Origin: Zygaena filipendulae | Lineage: Eukaryota > Arthropoda > Insecta > Lepidoptera > Zygaenidae | Direction of reading: 5' to 3' | DNA: 64,000 nt | NCBI GenBank assembly: GCA_907165275.2 | Contig: OU015661.1 | Span: 503,501 to 567,500 of the forward strand | Shown here: positions 57,101 through 64,000 of the stretch, piece by piece | Position numbering within the stretch: position 1 is the stretch's first letter | Layout of the letters: every line of letters starts with the position of its first letter | Made by a program: the position numbers and the translations under genes | The notes under the pieces: model-generated | What the model saw: only the letters and a program-made list of their open reading frames with translations | Databases searched by the model: none | What the model was told of the DNA's origin: nothing

Positions 57101-60100
57101 TCCTGAAATGCCGTATAATTTCCCATAGTATAAAACAAAGTCGCTTCCCGCTGTCTGTATGTATGCTTAGATCTTTAAAACTACGTAACGGATTTTCATG
57201 CGGTTTTCACCAATAGGATGACTCATGAGGAAGATTTACATCTATATTTTATCCTGGAATTCTGAATTTACCACGGGTGATACCGCGGGGGATACCCAAT
57301 GTATGTATTGTATACTAGCTGTGCCCCGCGGTTTCACCCGCATGAAAGGTTTTTATACAACAACTTTTTTTCCCCGACATCCAATTTCAATGAAACAAAG
57401 CCTATATGTAGCTCCAGGCTAAGCTTAATCTACCTGTGAAAACCGCATGACAATCGGTTCAGTAGATGCGGAGATTATCGCGAACAGACAGACAGACAGA
57501 AGGGAATTTTAAAAACTTTTATTTTTGGGGTTGGTTCCTCTTCTTTTATGGTACCTCTCAATTTTAGGTAAAAATATTCAATGTACAGAATCGCGGAGTC
57601 TACTCTTTTATTATATAGATACAGAAGTTCCTCTCAGTGTGTTCTCAAGAAATGTGTCGAGACTCGAGTCAATGAACGACTTTATTAAGTATCCAAAAAA
57701 AAAAACTTTTATTAACTTCGACTTCAACTATACTCAATTTACGATTGTAAATTATGTTCTTTAGTGAATATTCTTCAATAGAGGCATCGCCTTAAACTGT
57801 TCGCGGCCGATAAGAAGCGGAAGCGTCGATAACTCGCAGACAATTATTCTTATTTAACGAGGCCGGTTCAAATGTAGGTATCACGTATTAAAAAAACATT
57901 CTTACTAAGCCCTATTAATTCGTAACGGACGCACTTATAATATTATAAATATATTATAATAAATAAATAAATAAACTTAGTCTGACGTTAAGTTTATGCA
58001 ATTCACTCGAGTCGTGGAATTTAATAGAGACGAACGTGGTGTTTTGATCTCCCAGTTCCAACTAACACTAATGAATCCTTGAATATATAATATATTTTGT
58101 TTCTTTATTAAAAAAATGTTAAATAATCATAAAAGTGACGTACTATACAGCACAACAGTGAGTAAATTTCTTATTAATTTCTGCATTCGGCTGTATGTAT
58201 GTTTTTTTTAATGGCTATCGAAGTATCGGCTCATGTAACTCATTATCTGATTTTCATTTTAACGAACAGGTGCTAAGTATACACAGCAACGCACAGCCGC
58301 GCTATGGCGGCTTTGAGACCCGTATTTATAAAAGCTACCCTAATTTAATATACAGCATTGTAGGTTTTCGAATTATAAATTCACGCCTAAGAATGCTGAA
58401 ATAAAATCGTGGGCGTGTTGAGCACCCGAGGGATCCTACAGCTAACGACCGAATTGCTGGACGCGGTAATGCTCACTTGCTGCTGCAGCTGTTGCCTCGA
58501 CTGCTGCAGCTGCTGCTCCAGCTCGTGGTTGCGGGCGCGCAGCCGCCGAGCCTCCTCCGACGACGATGTCGACTCCTCTAGAGTCTCTGGAACGACGCAA
58601 CCGTCATTTTGCCATTGAAAAATGTTAATAAAAGTAAGTCAATTACATAAATCCTTATCATTCTCATCAGTTGGTATTTAATACGAACCAAAAATTACAT
58701 TTTATATGTACTTGTTATAAGAAACAAAATCGATAAGCACGAAGCTTCATTGTTGTGTTTTTGCCGAGGGAAAAAATAAGCTACTTTTTTGTAAATTAAA
58801 AGTACATAACTTTACTCGTTTAATTTAAATAATTAATTCATTTTCGTAAAAGTGATTACCTTTTTATAACACATCAATATTGATGAATATTGGATAAGCA
58901 TAAACTAACAAAATAATTTGATTACATGTCTTGTCATGCTGATTTACCTTTCTCTCCCCACAGCATACAGAATTGCCGCAACATCCCAATTTTTTTCCTA
59001 TTTCAATTAGTTTCTTTTTCAAATTACATAATATTATCTCAAAATTACACAAAACACAACACTCAAAGAGCATCAACAAAACATATTTGATTCAATATCC
59101 GATTTATAACTAGCTGTGCACCACGGTTTCACCCGCGCAAAAGGTTTCTATACAACCACTTTTTTCCCAACATCCGATTTCAATAAAACAGAGCCTTTAT
59201 GCAGCTCCAGGCTAAGCTTAATCTACCTGTGAAAACTGCATGACAATCCGTTCAGTAGATTCAGAGATTATCGCGAACAGACAGATAGACAGACAGAAAG
59301 ATTTTTAAAAACCCTTTTTTTGTGGTTGGTTAGGTACTCTTCGTTTATGTCAATTTTTGCTAAAAATATTCAATGTACAGAATCGCGGATTCTACTCTTT
59401 TATATTTTAATTTTTAATATAGTATAGATTAATTAAATAAGGAAAAATGTGTTATTGCCTATATTTTTCCTAAAGCTACTTATCGTTAATTAACTTTTAA
59501 AACATTGATAAAATTGATTAACATCATTGTTGTAGGTAGGTACATAGTATTGTAGAGGTTTTTACTGGACTAGATTTTTTTTTTTTTAATTTATTTGGGT
59601 CACCAAACAATAGGGATGTTGACAACTTTTGAAAATCAAAATTTTAATTAGTCCGTCTTTTAGAAAATTAAAAATCATTAGACACGTATTTTTTTATTTT
59701 TCAAATAAATGAAAATACACAGAGATAAAAGGCATTAAAGTTTAGGGTGGGGGCTCGTGACGTCACTTACCGCTACAAGCCGCCATACAAACTGCACTAG
59801 TTAGTGACGTCACGCGAAATTTCAACTCAATGTATCTCTGTTATTTTTTGATTACGTAAAAAAAGAAAAAATACGTGTCCAATATTTTTTATTAATCTAC
59901 AAGACGGACTAAGAAAAAAAAAATAGTCAAATAGCCTATTGCACACATTAAAATATTACTTAATGTAGCTTACGAAATAATTATAACTCTATGTGCAACC
60001 AGCACCGGTAACCACAGTTGACTTAAATAGTAGTTCTAATATGCGCTGTGCCCATTGGCCCAGTGGCTGATATTTTAAATGCGAAAGTAAGTTTGCGTGT

Positions 60101-62664
60101 CTGTCTGTCTGTTTGTTACACGCTGTTAGGGTTTAATTATTATTATATAATTTAATTATACTATTTTTCCCAATGCTGCTATTAGTCTTTTTTTAAACTC
60201 GCTTAAAATTGTTATGATTTACATTGTTTTATAACTTGTGTCTGTTTCTTCTCCAAATGCAATGTGCATTCATGTTAATTTATTTGTTTGTTACGCTTTA
60301 ACGCCTTAACTGCTCTACCAATCATCATGAAATTTATTTAATTATTTATTTATTTATTTGCATACACATTGTCAGGGGTAGAGAGAAAGACAGAGGGTAC
60401 TTTTATCCTGAAAATCCCACAGCAAATCAGAAATTACAGCGGGTAAAACCATGGAGATCGGATAGTAATAAATAAATTACCATCTGTTTTCAGCAATATC
60501 ATCTACCCAAAACATATTACTTATGTTTTTTTTTATTTATTTATTTATTTATAATTCAGGCAGGCAGTTGAAGCAACTGATAGGTGCCTGTATCCAGTTA
60601 TACACTATTTCTTATCTTTTAATTGTATTTGCTATTTTTTTTACCACTCATAGAGTTCTAAATTGTAACTCTTTCGCGTTTGTCTTGATCTACTCTTAGT
60701 AAGATGCCCGACCTCTCCCATTTCATTTTCTTTACCCATGAAATTAATTCAGTGATTTGCACATACATAGCTATTTGTATTTTGTTGACGGCTGATTTCC
60801 GCAACTCCACGGCTGAGTGCCTATTTTGCGTGTGGTGGGAATATTATTATTCATACCAACCAAGCTCCTCAAGGAAGCCCAGCAGTTTTCCAACGTCGCC
60901 GAAGGCTTCCGGGAGCAGGAGTTCCGGGAACCTTGGTGTTCCTACCGGAACCTAGGTACTTAGCCCCGTATGATGCCACTCTGTCACATTCAAGTAACAC
61001 ATGAGCAGCAGTTTCGTCTGCCCTTATATAAGCCCTGCACAGGGGGCCGTCTGTAATATTCATGTTGTACAGATGTTTGTTGTATGAGCCATGGCCCGTT
61101 AGAGAACCCGTCACCATACAGAGATGGGTTCTCTTCAGCCGCAGTAGACTAAAAGTCAGGTGGATGTATGCTCTGGGTAACACCACCTTAGCCTGTCTGC
61201 AGTCACTGAGCTTTGATCAGATTTGGTTATGTTGCCGTTTTAACTAATATTTTACACACGTTAGACGTATGGCACAGTGACCCTGGCAACCTTTCTACCC
61301 AATTTGTTGCCTAGTTGCCTACCTACTAACAATAGTGATAAGTAAAAATTGTACCTACTAACACACTATGGACTTATACATTTGAAAATAAAGATATTTT
61401 TTTTTTTTTTTTTATTTAATATTATTCTACAATTTCTTTGTAGTTTCAAATGGAATTTCACTTCAGATTAAAATATTAGTGGTGAAAGTGTAAGCTTTAC
61501 TATTTGTCTGTTTAACTAAAATCAATCTCACCTCTGACAAGCATCTGCAGGTTCTGTATTTCAGTACTCTGGTTCTCGGTGAGTGTGTTCAGCTGCTGCA
61601 GCTCAGCACGCAGGCTGACCACCTCCGACTGGAGTTGTTCATTCTCCACGAGCATCTTGCGCATGTTATCTGTAATTTAATTATGAACATACTATTTGTT
61701 CATACATTTACTCCTTTTATTATTATCAAGTAAGACCGGGAAGGAACTACCCTCTATATTATTATTTTTAGTTAGAATTTCGAATTCCTTTTTTTTAAAC
61801 TAAAGATAAAATATTGTAAATTAACAATAGATACAAACTTCAAGGTCAGAATAATTAACACATTTGATAATTATTTCAATCAGGGTTTAAAGTAATAGTT
61901 ATCTTGATAATTATAAAATGTATAGCACAAAATATTGCACATGATTGCTGTGCCATATACCCAAATGTCATTTTTCAGATGTTGTGAAATTATCATGATA
62001 ATTATTCGAAAACTCTGATTTTATTAATCAATAAATCAATTAAGTTTTTGTAGGTATATTAAAGTGCCCTTGCTTGTGTGTTAGCAGAATGAGTAAAATG
62101 AATTGTGTTTGAAAGTCTACAATAATATTGTGTATGAATGTTTCATGTATTCTAATTAAGATAATGATTGGTATTACATTTAAGTAGATAAGAATAAATC
62201 AAAGACATGCTTGATTCACTTCCACAATTTTATTAAAAACATGAATTTCAGTTCTAAAGTCTAAACTAAAATATGGATAAATGCATTAACATCACAACAA
62301 CAATATGAATTAGTATACCATGCCAGTTTATTAAAAACACACCAGAGGACTGTAAATGAGCGCTAATTCTAATGTCCTTCAACCGATACCATTTCCAGTA
62401 TTCTACAAACCTTCTTTTAGCAAGAAGAGCTCTTTCATTTTGGCTCTCTGGACATTAAACTCCTCTTCTATTTCGCGCCTGATTTGGTCCGGTGACGACC
62501 CACTGCGCTGTCCCCCGACCTCAACTTAAAACAGAAACACCACTCAGCATCCAACTGGACGCACTCAAAGCCTGTACATCACCATAATTAGTACAATAGC
62601 GCCAGAAACACGTACCTTCTATGCCGTGACTCGGCTCGCCCGACATCTTAGACGAGTGGTCCAT
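47411..62664 (-). CDS. Rbpn-5: Rabaptin-5-like Rab effector with FYVE-type zinc finger (15 exons)
   Basis: Exons in transcript order: 62664-62616, 62524-62411, 61669-61532, 58586-58477, 55988-55896, 55091-54981, 53893-53824, 53350-53196, 52365-52133, 51503-51410, 50846-50671, 48982-48880, 48697-48581, 48130-48020 and 47578-47411. Phases join to 613 residues, shorter than human rabaptin-5 (862). Most of the protein is predicted coiled coil, with Gln/Glu/Leu-rich heptads. The segment SEKVQQDFVRLSQSLQ, VQLERIRE (exons 13-14) matches the diagnostic C-terminal Rab5-binding region of rabaptin-5. Rabaptin-5 bridges Rab5-GTP and Rabex-5 on early endosomes. The C-terminus is a FYVE-like finger, absent from the human protein as I know it. 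Exons 4, 7, 8 and the middle part are less conserved, so small extra exons could have been missed. Confidence 0.88.
47895..48015. repeat. ggtgcagggtgcgg tandem run at the exon 14 donor
   Basis: About 8-11 irregular copies of a 7-15-bp GC-rich unit lie within intron 14 of the minus-strand gene, directly after the exon 14 donor. Confidence 0.85.
48131..48580 (-). other. Rabaptin-5 intron 13
   Basis: About 450 bp between exons 13 and 14; AT-rich, no gene. Intron 12 (48698-48879) is short and unremarkable. Confidence 0.7.
48581..48982 (-). CDS. Rbpn-5: Rabaptin-5 exons 12-13: coiled coil before the finger
   Basis: Exon 12 encodes EQLDLLQTEREQMKELADKL and ends at LLEDK. Exon 13 encodes RVSVLQQELDNSEKVQQDFV and then RLSQSLQ. 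The exon 12 acceptor (ttgtcag) joins in phase 2 to the donor at 50671, which identifies the real end of exon 11 among the repeated copies. Confidence 0.9.
49271..50760 (-). repeat. 121-bp tandem array, 13 units, carrying the exon 11 end and donor
   Basis: Units start at 49271, 49392 and on to 50723 with exact 121-bp spacing. Each unit holds 92 nt like the 3' part of exon 11 (from a GAGCTG start through CTGCAGCAGGCCAG), a donor (gtgggc), and a 29-bp spacer ending in gggcag. The unit next to the gene (to 50671) is the working exon end and has GAGCTGCGCGCG where the others have GAGCTGTGTGCG. Spacers alternate between cccgccccc and cccgcgccc in the right half, suggesting 242-bp dimers. The large plus-strand frames through it are artefacts. 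Confidence 0.95.
50671..53350 (-). CDS. Rbpn-5: Rabaptin-5 exons 8-11: central region
   Basis: Exon 8 (53350-53196) opens with a Gly-rich stretch and then CSMCANYEEQLVSEQRRAEE. Exon 9 (52365-52133) is a long Arg/Ala/Glu-rich helix. Exon 10 (51503-51410) has ALMGLYTKHSAELQNDV and LPDGLE. Exon 11 (50846-50671) has LQEYALRVREQLICCQ and RQQQLLTDVHRQLQQA. Exons 9-11 join in phases 2 and 0. Exon 9 ends in the stretch gatag with donor gtactt, the weakest junction in the gene model. Confidence 0.8.
50847..51409 (-). other. Rabaptin-5 intron 10
   Basis: Contains the caaatatactttattgcaca tail of a dispersed retroelement near 51237-51265, preceded by (aatca)n. No gene. Confidence 0.55.
51504..52132 (-). 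mobile_element. Rabaptin-5 intron 9 with two lepidopteran repeats
   Basis: Two partial copies of the dispersed family (about 51620-51785 and 51820-51940) fill most of the intron. Markers are atcgcgggaactgaaaaatt and accgggaactctgaaataaa. Confidence 0.55.
52366..53195 (-). repeat. Intron 8 made wholly of a ~93-bp tandem array, nine donor copies
   Basis: The unit ends cgcgctg|gtacgtgccgggg on the minus strand. Copies of acgtacc (plus strand) lie at 53190, 53107, 53014, 52921, 52828, 52735, 52642, 52554 and 52461, so spacing is 93 bp except for 83 and 88 where ccgcc units are lost. The first copy is the true exon 8 donor; its last 18 exon bases match the repeat at about 14 positions. The array's other end merges into the exon 9 acceptor (gcgctcgcgcag). 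The intron thus has no unique sequence. Confidence 0.92.
53420..53800 (-). mobile_element. Rabaptin-5 intron 7 with repeat fragments
   Basis: Two fragments of the 'cgttaatttcggagatccc' family (53427-53470 and 53745-53795) flank a stretch with ccccgggcataccacctcgc at 53620-53690, which resembles another dispersed repeat. No exon is seen. Confidence 0.5.
53824..55988 (-). CDS. Rbpn-5: Rabaptin-5 exons 5-7
   Basis: Exon 5 (55988-55896) encodes ASLAPGTLVRSLARRLAADP and a Gln-rich end. Exon 6 (55091-54981) encodes MRCVVQQRETEIAALKTKLR and DTDAQLQQAL, a clear coiled coil. Exon 7 (53893-53824) encodes a Ser/Asp-rich linker (ISASASDSASRGVGDGKPDT). Phases are 0, 0 and 1. Exon 7 is the least conserved and might be optional: with 70 nt, skipping it would break the frame. 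Confidence 0.8.
54415..54700. mobile_element. MITE of the 'tacaagacggactaa' family (Rabaptin-5 intron 6)
   Basis: Contains cgtgacgtcactaaccgcta, agtgacgtcacgcgaaattt and the right end ctacaagacggactaaa. It closely matches 59640-59920. Confidence 0.75.
54770..54885. mobile_element. Lepidopteran repeat fragment (intron 6)
   Basis: ctcatcacgaaattttgcat, then cgtcaggggtaacgagaagg and ccccggaattaacgagggaa mark a fragment of the dispersed family. Confidence 0.55.
55092..55895 (-). other. Rabaptin-5 intron 5
   Basis: No exon is visible. Contains the 'cttgtgtctgttttttctcc' plus aataaataa tail repeat at 55575-55615. Confidence 0.55.
56675..56860 (+). mobile_element. Lepidopteran 'tagctgttccccgcgatttc' repeat
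   Basis: A nearly full copy: start atagctgttccccgcgattt, middle cccctgacaatgtgtatgca, end gaggcgtgaaagcgttacaa. Confidence 0.75.
57120..57622 (+). mobile_element. Helitron-like repeat, long variant; direct copy at 59109-59428
   Basis: From tagctgtgccccgcggtttc (57315) through gctccaggctaagcttaatc, (acag)n and attcaatgtacagaatcgcg to tctactcttttattatatag. The same order is repeated at 59109-59428. A further copy of another variant precedes it (57120-57300). Confidence 0.7.
58477..62664 (-). CDS. Rbpn-5: Rabaptin-5 exons 1-4: N-terminus and first coiled coil
   Basis: Exon 1 (62664-62616) encodes MDHSSKMSGEPSHGIE. A second Met at residue 7 is an alternative start. Exon 2 (62524-62411) ends with FNVQRAKMKELFLLKE, a segment conserved in rabaptins. 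Exon 3 (61669-61532) encodes LVENEQLQSEVVSLRAELQQ and more coiled coil. Exon 4 (58586-58477) ends in a Gln-rich run (LEQQLQQSRQQLQQQ). Phases 1, 1, 1 and 0 are consistent. Confidence 0.88.
59109..59428 (+). mobile_element. Second copy of the Helitron-like long variant
   Basis: Starts aactagctgtgcaccacggt and shares gctccaggctaagcttaatc and attcaatgtacagaatcgcg with 57315-57622, differing at scattered bases. Confidence 0.7.
59640..59920. mobile_element. MITE of the 'tagtccgtctt' family with both ends
   Basis: The left end ttagtccgtcttttagaaaa and right end tctacaagacggactaa are inverted copies. Inside are cgtgacgtcacttaccgcta and tagtgacgtcacgcgaaatt. This is the clearest copy of the family. 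Confidence 0.8.
59960..60215. repeat. Inverted partner of 9016-9290
   Basis: Reverse complement of the repeat at 9016-9290, including atgcgctgtgcccattggcc and the (tgtc)n run. Confidence 0.75.
60290..60470. mobile_element. Lepidopteran repeat interrupted by a (attt)n insertion
   Basis: gttacgctttaacgccttaa and gcatacacattgtcagggg are family segments, with tttatttatttatttattt between them. The end near 60465 (ggtaaaaccatggagatcgg) is diverged. Confidence 0.55.
60527..61230 (-). mobile_element. 5'-truncated non-LTR retrotransposon (3' end)
   Basis: The minus strand encodes a piece resembling the C-terminal end of Jockey/CR1-type ORF2 proteins (LTGHGSYNKHLYNM, then CRAYIRADETAAHVLLECDR). Downstream on the same strand, an A-rich tail (the tttatttatttattt run at 60530-60555 on plus) marks the 3' end. 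It is a truncated, inactive copy in Rabaptin-5 intron 3. Confidence 0.75.
61670..62410 (-). other. Rabaptin-5 intron 2
   Basis: AT-rich, no repeat of a family I recognise and no additional exon seen. Confidence 0.6.
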
Positions 62665-62880
62665 GACCACCCACTATTTTGCTACACTTAAATTAATAAT
62701 GTTTTTTGAAGTATTTCATTATCTGATTAAATTTGACACTGACTCAAATCTAAATCCTAATTAGCCTACAAATAAACAATGGAAAATGAGAAAATGTGTT
62801 GTGTACCAACGTCCAACTCGAACTTCACAAAAAACTTGTCATTTGTCAATCGTGACAATTGATTGACATTGACGTGTTTT
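62665..62880 (-). promoter_or_regulatory. Rabaptin-5 promoter region
   Basis: Within about 40 bp (62835-62875) there are about five TGACA/TGTCA words (ttgtcatttgtcaatcgtga and on). They lie about 170-210 bp upstream of the ATG. No TATA box is evident. Confidence 0.4.
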
Positions 62881-63030
62881 TTTTTTGGTTAAAAATTAAA
62901 ATCCTCTTCAGGGAAGGCAAATAATTCTAAGTTCATACAGCCAAGTCAGATGTTTTATAATATGGAACTTTTGGAAGCAACTCCACATTTGAATCATAAT
63001 AGGACGCTCTGTGGGAATAGGTATGATAAA
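62881..63030 (+). mobile_element. Diverged copy of the 18000-18485 repeat
   Basis: ttttttttggttaaaaatta, then cagggaaggcaaataattct and ataggacgctctgtgggaat follow the same order as at 18000-18275. Confidence 0.6.
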
Positions 63031-64000
63031 ACTTGACCCAAAGCAATAAACTGCTTTTTTCCCTTTTTGTTAATGCTTTGAGGTTTCTGATGGAGAAATT
63101 GACAATTCCACATTCGTTTCAAAAATATCACCAATTTTTGAACTTGCAAACGGTGATATATCTGCTACATGAATAGAAAGCGGTTTTTACTTTTTGCTGT
63201 CAACCGACTGTTTATTACAATTTGCCATTCTTTTCTATTAAAACCGTGATTGATGATTTGAAAATTATTATTTTTGTTTGCCCATGTTTCCCCAGTTTTC
63301 GACATCGGATTAACCATACAATATAGAGCAAAATAATGTATTTGGTAAAATTTAATCAATACAAACCAAAAACACCATAACTCCTCCTATAATACCTATT
63401 TTATAATCATTGCCTAACTGCTATATTGATCAGCATTCAGCATTTGAGGCTCCAGCGTGGTAGCTTAGGTACGATGGTAACAGATTATTGCCAAACAAAT
63501 AAAATATTTTAATTTGAACTAATTAATTTATTTAAATTAAGTGTATATTACAATAATACTAATAATAATTACTGTTAAATTATAAGTATATTAATTACTT
63601 ATTTGGTTTATTGTAATCTTTGTCATGAGTAAATTCGTAACAAATCAATAAATAGTTATTACTATATAGGTCGTATATAGTAAACTAGCTATACGTACGG
63701 TACGTACGTACAATGGTACATTAGTCAATTTATAGAAACTTACAGGTGCAGCGCCATCATACAAGAACCATTTCGCCTACGGGTTACCTCTACGATAATT
63801 AAAGGCACAGACATATCACAGTTCGATCGAATTTACGTCAAAAAAGAAATAAAACACAGTTCAATTCAATTATTTACACAAAATTGTTGAGGATATCACC
63901 ACTTCAATGACATCACCCGTAAATGCAGTAAATATTTATACAGATGGCGCTGTCAAATTACACGTGTGGTCGGCTCGTCCGCTAGATGTCACTAGAAGCC
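63031..64000. other. AT-rich window end without a recognisable gene
   Basis: No protein-like frame. A minus-strand ATG near 63812 gives a 23-codon frame ending at a gtaagt-like site, which I do not consider a gene. Confidence 0.4.

Larger units (their letters stand above)
55989..58476 (-). other. Rabaptin-5 intron 4
   Basis: About 2.5 kb. It holds (accacc)n at 56040-56075, a full copy of the dispersed lepidopteran repeat (56675-56860) and a longer variant (57120-57622). No coding exon recognised. Confidence 0.6.
58587..61531 (-). other. Rabaptin-5 intron 3
   Basis: About 2.9 kb filled with repeats: a Helitron-like copy (59109-59428), a MITE (59640-59920), a dispersed repeat (59960-60215), a lepidopteran repeat fragment (60290-60470) and a truncated LINE (60527-61230). 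No exon is seen. Confidence 0.65.

Noticed and set aside
63740..63815. Short minus-strand frame ending at a gtaagt-like site
   Set aside because: Only 23 codons, no partner exon and no recognisable peptide.

Overview
This is eukaryotic, insect DNA, almost certainly from a moth or butterfly. Genes are split into short exons with GC-rich third codon positions, set in AT-rich introns. The introns are full of a repeat whose core reads like gctgttccccgcggtttcac, which is typical of lepidopteran genomes. There are no prokaryotic operons, CRISPR arrays or convincing tRNA genes. The species cannot be fixed from the sequence alone.

Layout. Positions 1-14950 are gene-poor and transposon-rich: a dead mariner, several MITEs, a near-perfect 567-bp foldback, and four GC-rich islands of unknown meaning. 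They also hold one candidate first coding exon on the minus strand (11338-11385) of a gene that would continue to the left. At 15063-15464 (+) lies a small single-exon gene related to UMAD1. It is tail-to-tail with a complete four-exon TMEM222 homologue at 16548-17635 (-). Positions 17636-21423 are intergenic and contain repeats. SMC1, the cohesin ATPase subunit, fills 21424-43770 (+). I could join 26 exons with consistent splice phases into a 1222-residue protein with Walker A, hinge, signature motif and Walker B intact. Tail-to-tail with it, 47411-62664 (-), is a Rabaptin-5-like Rab effector. I joined 15 exons into a 613-residue coiled-coil protein ending in a FYVE-type zinc finger. The last 1.3 kb holds no recognisable gene.

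The genes do unrelated housekeeping work: cohesion and DNA looping (SMC1), early endosome fusion (Rabaptin-5), a probable ESCRT-I link (UMAD1-like) and an integral membrane protein (TMEM222). They do not form a pathway, although the UMAD1-like and Rabaptin-5 products both concern endosomes.

The most unusual structure is in the Rabaptin-5 gene. Three separate GC-rich tandem arrays begin exactly at exon ends and carry repeated copies of exon sequence and/or splice donors: 121 bp x 19 over the stop codon, 121 bp x 13 over the exon 11 donor, and about 93 bp x 9 filling the whole of intron 8. SMC1 intron 15 carries a comparable 34-bp array of about 25 units with two CACGTG motifs each. Several SMC1 introns have CA-rich repeats after the donor or GT-rich repeats before the acceptor. 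I found no evidence of a wholly new biological system. All exon joins were made by reading splice signals and phase, without transcripts.
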